In this document: piece after piece, positions 18,978-28,784 of the stretch
Numbering within the stretch: the first letter of the stretch is position 1
Layout of the letters: each line of letters opens with the position of its first letter
DNA from: Tritrichomonas musculus
Taxonomy: Eukaryota > Parabasalia > Tritrichomonadida > Tritrichomonadidae
Assembly (NCBI GenBank): GCA_039105265.1
Contig: JAPFFF010000039.1
Location: forward strand, 434,001-498,000
Direction: 5' to 3'
DNA length: 64,000 nucleotides
The notes under the pieces: model-generated
Database searches by the model: none
What the model was told of the DNA's origin: nothing
Seen by the model: the letters and a program-made list of their open reading frames with translations, nothing else
Program-made: the position numbers and the translations under genes

Positions 18978-21900
18978 ATGCTTGCTTTTTTATTTACTTT
19001 TTGTCTATCAACATTTCGGCCTGACCATGCTGTTTCTTTAAGCGTTGTTGCGCCATGGTATGAAGTTCCTTTATTTGAACAATTATTGTTTTATATCGCT
19101 GATTATTCTATATCTTCTGCGTCAACATTTTTACAAGAAATTTTGAAATCAACTGATTACATCGAAAATTCAAGTTATTTATGGGAAATTGCCGAATCAT
19201 CTGTTCCTCCAAATGCTTTTCCATTAATGAAAGCTCAAATTGATAACGGGTTTTTCCTCCCACGAGCAGAAATGTATCGAGAAACAGCAAGACAAATCGG
19301 AGGCAGTAGTTATGCAGATCTATTTGTTACAGGATGCGACAATTTAACTTTTAAGCCAGATTATTCTTACCCTGCCACGCTTTCTTCACATTATATGCAT
19401 GACATATTATTTGGGCCCAATCAAACAAAATGCTATATATATGCCAACCTACATAATTCAACAGTTGCTAAAATTTTATTATCAATGATTCAATCAGAGC
19501 AATCTTTTGTTCTTAGACCAACATCAAAAACATCCAAATTTGGAATCAATTTACGAGGTTTTGGAATTGAAATGCGACCATTTAAATACTCTATGGAATA
19601 TGGCGTTAAAGATTCAATAATATTAGATACGCAAAAAAAGCAAAATGGCACGATACAAGATGAAACGATTGGAAAGTTTGATGAAATTCCCCCATCTTAT
19701 GTAGATCCCAGCAGATTGGAGTCAATTGGAATCAAACTTTCCTCATATCTTCAATCACAAAAAGAGCCCATGCCAAAAGTTCTCAGAGATATTACAAACA
19801 ACTTTCCTCTTTATCTACCAAAGATTTGTTCAAGTCCAGAAACGCCTGAATCCATCGGCTCATTCAACAGAATCAATCAAATAACTCTACCAGAAGATTC
19901 TTTTTCATTAATAAACGGTCGCCACATTCCATTAAAGAATCTAGACATTTTTTCGCTTCTAGACATCATTACTCAAGAGAAGAATTTCCGTACAATACTT
20001 GAATCACATTTTCGTATGGATTTTCCACTAATCAAGTCGATATCATCAGCAACACTTGTTGAACCAGGCAGTTATATCATTGATTATCGATCAAACATGG
20101 TGAATTATTTAAACAACATTGAAAAAGACGCTGAATACTCATCATGGAGCACCAGTATTAATGATGTATTTGATATTTTCACTGGAATGCCACTTGTCAA
20201 AAAGAACCTTATCAATGCCGTTTATCTTGGCAATATAATGACAGTTGAAGGCTCCAGAGCCTTTTTAACTCTTACATTCTTTGTTCAACAACAATTACCA
20301 CTTCGTGTTGGTCTTGTTCCCTATTTTAACCTTGCTGACAAACTCAGTCGAAAAGTTTGTTATGCCTTTCATCATCTTGCCATTTACAGCCAAAAAGCCG
20401 CGATCAAATTTATTCAAGAATCAATAACCAGTGCCACCAATTCCAAAGACGATAACAAGATGCCAACAGAAGATGACTATGCATACTACTACACCAAATA
20501 TTCCGAAATCCTTAACCGAAGGTCCACCAACAACCATCTTTTGTCGTGGAACAATCTACATAATTTATACGACCAAATATCATCAGAATCTCTTCGAATC
20601 CGAGAAACTCATGAATACCTCAAGAAGCTTGGCTTCAAGACCGATGTAATTCTCATAAACGGTCGCCAGATTAAGCGTGAGTCGATCATTTCCCAAGACT
20701 TCCTCTACGAGATTCAAAAGAGCATCCAAAACGTCCAACAAGTCATCTATCAAAAAGGCTATCGTGCACTTCCACGTGCCGACATCATTGACATACTTTC
20801 AGAATACTCCACAGTTATTCCAAGCCTTGATGTTCGCGTTCTAGATGAAGTTCCAATTGGCCTTGGCCTAATTCACCAATCGCTATCTCACCAGCTTGAC
20901 TTTGCCGAGTATTTGAACGATATCGAATGGAACTGGCGCGACAAAGGTATCATTGTATCGTTCTTTATTCTCTTCTGTCCAGAAGGGTCAAACACAACCA
21001 CATTTGAAAGGTTTATGAAAGAGGTGAATCATTCAGTACCAACCGCCTTTGCGATTAATCCACCCTTCCCGGAGACCATCATGAAAATTGACCGTTCAAA
21101 AGCGACACTTTTATCGAATGGTCGAATTTATGTTGATTTCGAAATGAATGAAATCAACCGATTTGTAATGGTTGACATTTGGAACAAGAATTGCGTGTAC
21201 AACTCAATTAAGCCTCACGTTAGCACAATCAAATACAAGAGAAGCGAGGCCATTCTTTATCTCTCTTGCATCTTCACTGACTGGCTTGCTGAGTCAGTGA
21301 ACAGGGAGCCGATACCTGGCGAGATATTCAACATTAGAACAAATTTGATTTATCGTTCATTCAACAACAACGACGGTTTACATTGGGACATAGTTGTTGA
21401 TCCTTTCACACGCGAATTCCAAAGAATGAGTGACATTATATATTACATTGACAAGCTCAAAGTAATTGACCTTCGTCTTGTAATCATTCCACCAGCAGAC
21501 ATAAATGACCAGAGCCAACTTACGACCCTTTCTACGTACTACAGAAACTCGCTATCAAACAACAATTGCGTCTTCACATATTTGAATGATACAACGACTT
21601 ACTCGTGCATGCCAGACATGCCAAACTCATTCATCTTCGAGTCAATGAAGGCTTCAGTCGACCTGGACAACATACTACTGAAAGAACTGTCACCAGGCAT
21701 CCACGAAGGCGTCTACATACTCACTAACATAATGACCGAAGGCGTCTGCTACACAAGCAAAGGCGGAGAATTCGCTGAAGGCGCTGAATTAGCTTTAATT
21801 GACAAGTTTAATAATAATGAGAGAAAAAGTGACACAATTGTTATGATGTCGAACGGTTATTGGCAGTTGCCTGCAAATCCGGGACGGTTTTCAATTGAAT

Positions 21901-22919
21901 TGGGCGGAAAAAGGTCAAAAATGGTGTACGAAATGATTGAGAACGAAATAATCGTCTCGTCTTTCGCATCTTTCCAAAGAAGCCTCCTCGTACGTGTCAA
22001 TAAAGGAATGGAAGGCTTGAAGGTTTATAATATGACTGTTACAGATACGTCAAATACAACTAGAGTGGACGTTTTCTCTGTTGCAAGCGGACATCTTTAT
22101 GAAAGACTATTGAAAATAATGATGCTTGCTGTAAGAAGGAGATCTAATTATAATGTAAAGTTTTGGATTATAAAAACTTTCCTTTCCCCTCAATTTAAGG
22201 CAACTTTGCCTATTATGTCAAAAAAGTTTAACTTTTCTTACAGTTTGGTCTCTTATAAATGGCCAACATGGCTCAGACCTCAATACGAGAAGCAGAGGAT
22301 TATATGGGGTAATAAGATATTGTTCTTGGATGTTATATTCCCATTGGACCTCGAGAGGGTCATTTACGTCGACTCAGACCAAATTGTACGAACTGATCTT
22401 ATCGAATTAATGAGAATGGACTTCGGAGAGGCTCCATACGCTTTTACGCCATTTTGCAACTCAAGAAAGGAAACCGAACCATTTAGATTCTGGAAATCGG
22501 GTTATTGGAAGGATTTGCTGGGTGATAAAAAATATCATATTTCAGCTCTGTTCGCAATCGACTTGAGAAGATTTAGACAGATGGCAGCTGGTGATTGGCT
22601 TCGTTATCATTACCAGAAATTGTCAGCTGACCCTGGTAGCCTTGCTAATCTTGATCAGGATTTGCCTAATTACGCCCAAATTCATATCCCAATATATTCT
22701 TTACCACAGAATTGGTTGTGGTGCGAAACTTGGTGCAGCGATGATACTATGAAGTTCGCAAAGACAATCGACTTGTGCAATAATCCTTTAACTAAAAAGC
22801 CAAAATTATTCGTCGCTCAGACTATGGTAAAGGAGTGGCCTGGATTGGATGAGGAAGTTAGAAATATTAGCGCTGGCCCTGATGATTATCAAAAGTTTTT
22901 CTTTAATAATACAATTTAG
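18978..22919 (+). CDS. UDP-glucose:glycoprotein glucosyltransferase (UGGT)
   Basis: 1,313 residues. The last ~280 residues are a GT24 catalytic domain. It begins around 1,030 (V-F-S-V-A-S-G-H-L-Y-E-R), has Y-V-D-S-D-Q-I-V near 1,130 as the metal-binding D-x-D, and carries the family text N-W-L-W-C-E-T-W-C near the end. The upstream ~1,000 residues correspond to the thioredoxin-like and beta-sandwich folding-sensor domains. The N-terminus (M-L-A-F-L-F-T-F-C-L-S) is a signal peptide. In the ER lumen UGGT adds glucose back to N-glycans of misfolded glycoproteins. The protein is somewhat shorter than the usual ~1,500 residues and lacks a C-terminal K/HDEL-type signal (it ends N-N-T-I), so its ER retention must differ or be weak. 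Confidence 0.95.
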   Translation: MLAFLFTFCLSTFRPDHAVSLSVVAPWYEVPLFEQLLFYIADYSISSASTFLQEILKSTDYIENSSYLWEIAESSVPPNAFPLMKAQIDNGFFLPRAEMYRETARQIGGSSYADLFVTGCDNLTFKPDYSYPATLSSHYMHDILFGPNQTKCYIYANLHNSTVAKILLSMIQSEQSFVLRPTSKTSKFGINLRGFGIEMRPFKYSMEYGVKDSIILDTQKKQNGTIQDETIGKFDEIPPSYVDPSRLESIGIKLSSYLQSQKEPMPKVLRDITNNFPLYLPKICSSPETPESIGSFNRINQITLPEDSFSLINGRHIPLKNLDIFSLLDIITQEKNFRTILESHFRMDFPLIKSISSATLVEPGSYIIDYRSNMVNYLNNIEKDAEYSSWSTSINDVFDIFTGMPLVKKNLINAVYLGNIMTVEGSRAFLTLTFFVQQQLPLRVGLVPYFNLADKLSRKVCYAFHHLAIYSQKAAIKFIQESITSATNSKDDNKMPTEDDYAYYYTKYSEILNRRSTNNHLLSWNNLHNLYDQISSESLRIRETHEYLKKLGFKTDVILINGRQIKRESIISQDFLYEIQKSIQNVQQVIYQKGYRALPRADIIDILSEYSTVIPSLDVRVLDEVPIGLGLIHQSLSHQLDFAEYLNDIEWNWRDKGIIVSFFILFCPEGSNTTTFERFMKEVNHSVPTAFAINPPFPETIMKIDRSKATLLSNGRIYVDFEMNEINRFVMVDIWNKNCVYNSIKPHVSTIKYKRSEAILYLSCIFTDWLAESVNREPIPGEIFNIRTNLIYRSFNNNDGLHWDIVVDPFTREFQRMSDIIYYIDKLKVIDLRLVIIPPADINDQSQLTTLSTYYRNSLSNNNCVFTYLNDTTTYSCMPDMPNSFIFESMKASVDLDNILLKELSPGIHEGVYILTNIMTEGVCYTSKGGEFAEGAELALIDKFNNNERKSDTIVMMSNGYWQLPANPGRFSIELGGKRSKMVYEMIENEIIVSSFASFQRSLLVRVNKGMEGLKVYNMTVTDTSNTTRVDVFSVASGHLYERLLKIMMLAVRRRSNYNVKFWIIKTFLSPQFKATLPIMSKKFNFSYSLVSYKWPTWLRPQYEKQRIIWGNKILFLDVIFPLDLERVIYVDSDQIVRTDLIELMRMDFGEAPYAFTPFCNSRKETEPFRFWKSGYWKDLLGDKKYHISALFAIDLRRFRQMAAGDWLRYHYQKLSADPGSLANLDQDLPNYAQIHIPIYSLPQNWLWCETWCSDDTMKFAKTIDLCNNPLTKKPKLFVAQTMVKEWPGLDEEVRNISAGPDDYQKFFFNNTI

Positions 22920-23085
22920 ATTTCTTGTAAACTATTGAAATAAAGTTTTGATTGATTCATCTTTTTTCTGAATGAATTACCTAAAATAAAACAGGTATTT
23001 TTATTGGGTTGATCAAATTCATTATTTCAGATATTTTGAATTTTCCAATATATATTTGATTAATTCATTATGATTTATTTGCTTG

Positions 23086-24207
23086 TACCCTTACAAATTA
23101 ACTGTCATTTTTTTTTGCGGAATAAACGTACGAGTAAACGTAAGATGAAAATTTTGGAAAATTTTCTCACAAATAATATTATTTTCTCTCTCAAAATCTG
23201 ACAATTCTTTTTATTCCCATTGAATTTTTTTGAAATAATTTTTTTTATCAGGATTTTGACCGTTTATTATTGATTTTCCATGTAAATGAGGTTTTTCTTT
23301 ATATTTAACAGATATTTGGATAAAATCTTTGGGGATTTAAATCATTACATCCTATGTTATTTAATGCCCAAGTTATAACAAATTTTGTTTTTTTAATCGT
23401 TAACAATTTTTTTATTAATTAAAAATTCAAATTAAATCCCAATATTTATAGTTATAATATAAGCATAAGTAATATTAAATTTATTTATACCATTTTTTTA
23501 ATTAAAATCTCATTATTCATCGACTTTTTCTATATTTTTTTATTTAAAAAAAGCTAAAATTGAAATATTTGTGTGATTATTATATAAAATTAAGATTCAT
23601 ACTTAAGTATTATACTCAGGCATTATCTAAAACGCATGTTGGAAGCATAAATTAATCAAATTATAACGATTTTCAAATCTTTATTGAATAATATTAAAAA
23701 AAGCAAAAAGAGTCAAATAAAAAGCATAATAAGAGAATGATTATCAAGAATATGTTTAGTAAAAACCATAAAATTAAAAAGAATCGAAAAAAATAAATAT
23801 CGTCATCGAATAATTTTTCAAATTTGAATTAGCAACGAATTGAGATCATCTATACACTTATGAACTGTAATAATATTTTGGTCTCGATGTTTCAGAAGCA
23901 AGATTTAAGTAGAAATTGAGCAAAGGAACTTGTATAAAAAAATGGGTGAATTTTATGATTTACGATCACTCTTTCAAAATTAGATTATATTCACTTTTTC
24001 ATAAAAAATAAGATTTTCTTATAAAGCATATTTCTTTCTAATAAAATCTAAAAGATTACTAATTATAAATTAAAAAATAATATGTTTTGTAAATGACAAT
24101 TCTTTTTTGAATTGAGTTTATTCAAAAAAAAAAACTTTAAAATTTTAAATGAAAATTTTACGTACGTTTATTCCGCAAAAAAAAATGACAGTTAATTTGT
24201 AAGGGTA
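23086..24207. mobile_element. 1.1-kb MITE with identical 47-bp terminal inverted repeats
   Basis: The 47 bases at 23,086-23,132 (starting TACCCTTACAAATTAACTG) recur exactly as reverse complement at 24,161-24,207. The ends read TA-CCC and GGG-TA, as expected for a TA-target element of the Tc1/mariner superfamily. The interior has no open frame of note. Exact identity of the ends, including the nine-base homopolymer, suggests a young non-autonomous copy. Confidence 0.8.
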
Positions 24208-24335
24208 TTTTTTTTTTTTCTCATCTTATTGATATTAAAAATTTTGAAGAATTTCAGTTAAAAGCAGAATATAATAAAATTAAGATAGCACGAATGCAAT
24301 ATTTAGCTTTTGGATGCGTTTAACAAAGTTTTAAA

Positions 24336-24583
24336 TTAAGGTACAAATCCAGTACGTTATTTTTTGTAAGTGAGAACGTTTATTATTTGAATAGATGGGG
24401 GTCTTTGAAAAAGTTTAAATTGACAAGGTGTGTTTTTGACATTTATTTTACATTTTTCTTAATTCAATGACATGTTATGTAAAAAATAGTCAGATATTCG
24501 ATTTTTTATATAACATGTCGATTTTTTCTTATAAAGTGTCAAAAAAAATGGCGGTTACGTAACGTACTGGATTTGTACCTTAA
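24336..24583. mobile_element. 0.25-kb MITE with GGTACAAATCCAGTACGTT ends, TTAA-flanked
   Basis: Left end 24,335-24,358 and right end 24,561-24,584 are perfect 24-base inverted copies. Both are bordered by TTAA, which could be a four-base target duplication (piggyBac-like target) or simply TA within it. No coding capacity. A related terminus lies at about 62,587-62,640. Confidence 0.7.
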
Positions 24584-25226
24584 TATAAATTTTAATTTTT
24601 AAATAGTTTTAAAAAAATAAGGCACAGGGTTGAGTCGAACAAGTGGTATCTAATTACAATTATACCACTTAGAAAATTTCTGTAAGTTTTTCCTAAACTA
24701 TAAAAAGATAAAGTCATATCGAATAATTATGTTAATTCATCTCATTTTATCAAAATTATATGATTTTACCTCAAAAAAATGTTTTGAAATGAAAATTGGT
24801 GCAAAAATAATGATCAACATATGAAAAAAAATGATAAATTTTATCTGATAATTTAATATTTCAAATGTTTAAAATAAAAAAGCTGCATTAAACATTTTGT
24901 TTATGTCATATAATCATAATTTTAGAAATACATTTCATATTTACTAATGAAAAGTTAAATAATAATATAATAATTAAGTATATCTTTAATTATTATTATT
25001 TTAATTCTTAAATAGCCTCTTAACTTCATAGGAAGATATAAATATACTGATAAACTGGATTTCAAAACGCAGGTACACCATTGAAATTATAAAATTTATA
25101 TTGAAATTAAATTATCTATAAATTTTTTATTGAAAATAAGTTATCGTTTAAATCTTATATTGAAATTTAAAAATTAATCTTTTTGTTTTTAACCTTTTTT
25201 CTTTTTGGTCAATTTATATCACTTTC

Positions 25227-26309
25227 ATGTACGTCTTCGAAACTCCTGAAGAAGCAATAGTTCGTCTGCATCAAAAAGGATTATCAATAAGGAAGATAAA
25301 GGCTGAATTGAGAACTGGAACTGATCGAATACAAAATACAATTAAATATTTCAAAATGTTCAATGAAATACCAGAAACCAAGAAAAGAGGCCGTCCATCA
25401 AAAGAAACAGAAGATGTATTGAACATGATTGCTACTCTAACGATTAATAATCGTACAATGTCGTGTTACCAGATTGCTAAATCAATAATTGAAAATGGTC
25501 AATTGAATATTTCAGACACAACAGTGTATCGTTATCGGCTAAAACTCCAGTTTCGTTACAAGCCTCCAAAAATTAGGCAAGTGCTACAAGATTATCAGAT
25601 ATTTAACAGATTAAGGTTTTCTCATTCGATGCTTGTGAGCGACATAAACATGTCAAAAATTGTTTTTTCTGACGAGAGTCGTTTTTGTCTGGATAATGAC
25701 AACGTTTATCGCTGGTATAGAAAAGGCGAAATATCAGATAACGTTTTTTTGGAAAAAAGCAAGTTTAATTGTGGAGTAATGGTGTTTGCAGCCATCGGTT
25801 TCAACTATAAAAGCAAAATTGTTTTTTGTGAAAAAACAATCAATGATATGGAATACAGAAATGTCATTGAAAAAAGTTTACTAATCGAAGATTTGGACAA
25901 GATGCATGGTCAAGGCCAGTACATCTTCATGCAAGACGGCGCATCGGCTCATTGCAGTTTCCTTAGCACTTTATATCTTAAAAAACGATTATCATTCTTG
26001 AAGTATTGGCCCTCCAACAGTCCCGACCTCAAACCAATCGAACACTTGTGGGGGGCCATTAAGAGGATCCTCAAAACACTTAAAATCAAATCAAAAGAAG
26101 AACTCATAGAAAAAGTTACAACAATATGGGAAGCATTCCCTCAAAGTGCCATCAACAATTTAGTCCTCAGTTTTCACGGCCGACTTAGAACAGTAATATA
26201 CCAAAATGGCAATTCAATTTCGGAAATGTTAAGAAATGGAATTAAATTTGTGCCAGAAGTTGTGCTTCCATTTAGAGAAGATATTTTGAAAGTTGATGAA
26301 TTAATATAG
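25227..26309 (+). CDS. Tc1/mariner-superfamily DD34E transposase (3' end lies in an insertion)
   Basis: 360 residues. The N-terminus holds a helix-turn-helix-like region (about 5-45), an AT-hook-like K-R-G-R-P-S-K (53-59) and a second HTH. The catalytic triad is complete: D149 (F-S-D-E-S-R-F), D237 (M-Q-D-G-A-S-A-H) and E272 (P-I-E-H-L-W), with 34 residues between the second D and the E, the Tc1 signature. A TCACTTT Inr-like box (25,211-25,226 region) precedes the ATG closely. The TAG stop at 26,307-26,309 is contributed by the first bases of the mariner-type MITE. Beyond that insertion the same protein would continue in frame into the Myb domain at 27,103-27,294 (see findings). Confidence 0.9.
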   Translation: MYVFETPEEAIVRLHQKGLSIRKIKAELRTGTDRIQNTIKYFKMFNEIPETKKRGRPSKETEDVLNMIATLTINNRTMSCYQIAKSIIENGQLNISDTTVYRYRLKLQFRYKPPKIRQVLQDYQIFNRLRFSHSMLVSDINMSKIVFSDESRFCLDNDNVYRWYRKGEISDNVFLEKSKFNCGVMVFAAIGFNYKSKIVFCEKTINDMEYRNVIEKSLLIEDLDKMHGQGQYIFMQDGASAHCSFLSTLYLKKRLSFLKYWPSNSPDLKPIEHLWGAIKRILKTLKIKSKEELIEKVTTIWEAFPQSAINNLVLSFHGRLRTVIYQNGNSISEMLRNGIKFVPEVVLPFREDILKVDELI

Positions 26310-27100
26310 GTCATTCAATAAGTTCGTAACTGGCACTTTTTTCCACATGTAGATATGATATAAAATATTTATTTATATATATATAAGCATTTCATCAATA
26401 TCTATATATTTATTATTTTCGATTTTTGCTTAATTTATTATTCAGTACTTTTAAGAGATTTTTTTCAGTTTTAGGCTGAAAAATGATTATTGAATTTTTG
26501 TGGTATTTACTCAATGCATGAAATACTTTTCATTTATCCGAATATTGATATAGGTAATATGCATGCACTATTATTATAATTAATTATAAAATTTGAATAT
26601 ATATATATATTTAGAAATATATAACAATTACTTTTCATTGATTTTTTATATACATATATATTAAATCAATGTCTTATTAATTTATATATTTTTTTTATGA
26701 ATCTTTTGAATAAGGCTTCAAACCATAGATTCTTTTGAAAAAGTAAGGCTTAACGTACTTTAACGGATCATAACGTATGCATATTGAGCCATATATAATT
26801 TTTATGTTTGGATAAACATAATTTGGAATGTTTCCAAAAATATATCTATTTGACAATTTTTTTTATCATTCATATGATTTGAACTAAATATTTTTATATC
26901 TCCTTTGATATTCCAAAAAATGAAAATTTAAAAGTAATAAATTTTAAATACACAACAACTCAGTGAATATTAGTTATAATAGCAAACTATTTTAGCAAAA
27001 TATAGAGTATCATTCATATATTATAATTATTATATTTATTATTTGAATAATCATTTCTACTTTCTAAAAAGTAGAAGTTACGAACTTATTGAATGGCCTA
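26307..27100. mobile_element. 794-bp mariner-type MITE inserted in the Tc1-type transposase gene
   Basis: Inverted ends read TAGGTCATTCAATAAGTTCG (26,307 onward) and, on the opposite strand from 27,100, TAGGCCATTCAATAAGTTCG; 25 bases are shared with one mismatch. TA at 26,305-26,306 and again at 27,101-27,102 gives the target duplication. The ends resemble mariner-family termini. The interior is AT-rich without a transposase, so it is non-autonomous. Confidence 0.8.
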
Positions 27101-27294
27101 TATCTTTTGTTGATACATCGATAAACGATAACCCAATTGAATTTAAAACAAAAAGACCATTTTCGCCTGAGGAAGACATATTATTATTACAATCAGTTAA
27201 AAATTTGGGAAACAAATGGTCATTAATTTCAAAAAGTTTCGAAGATCGAACTCCAACATCGTTAAGACAAAGATACACTCGTTTACGCAAATAA
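27043..27294 (+). pseudogene. Myb/SANT domain: detached 3' exon-like end of the Tc1-type transposase
   Basis: Open frame of 83 codons. Residues 21-83 contain a Myb/SANT repeat (F-S-P-E-E-D-I-L-L-L, then N-K-W-S-L-I-S, then R-T-P-T-S-L-R-Q-R-Y). The first 20 codons are read from the inverted repeat of the mariner-type MITE and are not original. From codon 21 (base 27,103) the frame matches the transposase frame exactly once the 796 bases of insertion plus duplicated TA are set aside. It is therefore best read as the displaced C-terminal domain of that transposase and not as a separate gene, although an independent small Myb gene cannot be excluded. Confidence 0.7.
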
Positions 27295-27588
27295 AAATTT
27301 AAATTTCTTAAATTAAAAATTTTTAAAATTTTTAAGATAAATTGAATACTATCAAAAATCAGGTACACTTCACCATAAATTGAGATAAAAAGTGTTGTAA
27401 CGATCATTTTATAATTTTTTTTGAATTGAACTTTTTCTAAATATTCATTGAAACAAATTCAAAAAGCGTACCTGATTTATGAAATCCAGTTTATATTAAT
27501 TTATTTTGAATGCAAATTTAATTGCCAAATATCCTCTGAATTATTCAAAATTTGTGAGAAAAGTTAGCCCAAAAAATTTGGGCCAACT

Positions 27589-28776
27589 AGAGGTATTCAT
27601 GTTAAGTGACTTAACGTCTTTTTGAATTTTTCCAATCTCATTATTTCCATCAATTTTAAGTTATATGCATTCAAATCAATAATTTTTAATTGGTTGCTCG
27701 ATATAATCATTTTAAGAATGTCTTACACTGTTTATTTTATAAAATTTTTAATCTGATATATCTTTAATATTTCATTCAATCTTTATGATTTTTGAAAATT
27801 CCAAATATATTTATATTAATACACATAAGATTAATTAAATTATTAGATTTTTCAAATTAAATTAGATTTATAAACAGAAATAAAAAGAAATTAAAATTTT
27901 TTTCATATATAAACTTATCATATCTTTTTTTTCAGCCTAGAATTTTATATAATACTTTTCCATATGATATTTTATTATATGTATTAATGTATATGCTGGT
28001 GCTTAAGATATTTATACGCCTAATTTTGAGAAAAAATGGTTTTGATTTTAATGGCTTATTTTAATGGTGTAAAATGTCATAAAAAGAGTTCAAAAATATT
28101 TATTTCAAGAAATAAGAAAGTATTCAAGTATATATATCACTAAACATATTTATAGTATTTTGAATATTATTGTATTTTATTTTTTATTGTAAAAATAAAA
28201 TGATTAATCAAGATATTTTAATTGATTAATTTAAAATATATTAATTCAATATTTATTTTACTTCATTCAATATATAAACTAATCATGTATTCAAAAAAAT
28301 GATCGTCATTTCAATAATAAATCTTTATTCAAATTATAATTATGAATATATCTTAATATTCTATAATATCAACCATATTATATATATATAAATATAATAT
28401 TAAACATTACATAAAAAATAAATAAGATAATATAAATAAAATATATTAAAATATTATATAAATAAATCAGCAGCAATAAAAAATTAAATTATTTCAATTT
28501 TAAAATAATCCTTTGAAATATTACTCCATTTTCATTGAAATATTTTCTTTCAAAAGAAACAACTTTTGTTAATGATATTCAAAATTGAGAATTTAATTTC
28601 TCTAACAAAAGTTCTCCATAGCCATTTAGTCATAGAAATATAATTTATATTAATATCTCGAAATCAAATGTATAAAATATTATATACTTTCTATTATAGC
28701 ATAAATATAAAATATAATAAAATAATATTTAATTATCTATCAAATTTCTAGGCGAGATCTCTTCATGAATACCTCT
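27589..28776. mobile_element. 1,188-bp hAT-type MITE with 8-bp target duplication
   Basis: Ends are 13-base inverted repeats AGAGGTATTCATG. The 8-base flanks GGCCAACT at 27,581-27,588 and 28,777-28,784 are identical, the target size used by hAT elements. No open frame of note inside. It is nested in an older palindromic sequence. Confidence 0.75.
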
Positions 28777-28784
28777 GGCCAACT

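Larger units (their letters stand above)
25051..27493 (+). mobile_element. Tc1-type (DD34E) transposon interrupted by a mariner-type MITE
   Basis: Terminal inverted repeats begin TAAACTGGATTTCA and share CAGGTAC after a 5-base variable part: left 25,051-25,076, right about 27,468-27,493, with 3 mismatches in 26. Both start at a TA, the expected target duplication. The element carries one transposase gene, interrupted close to its 3' part by a 794-bp insertion (26,307-27,100). Without the insertion it would be about 1.65 kb, a normal size for the superfamily. An internal copy of the subterminal sequence CAGGTACAC lies near 27,359. Confidence 0.85.
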
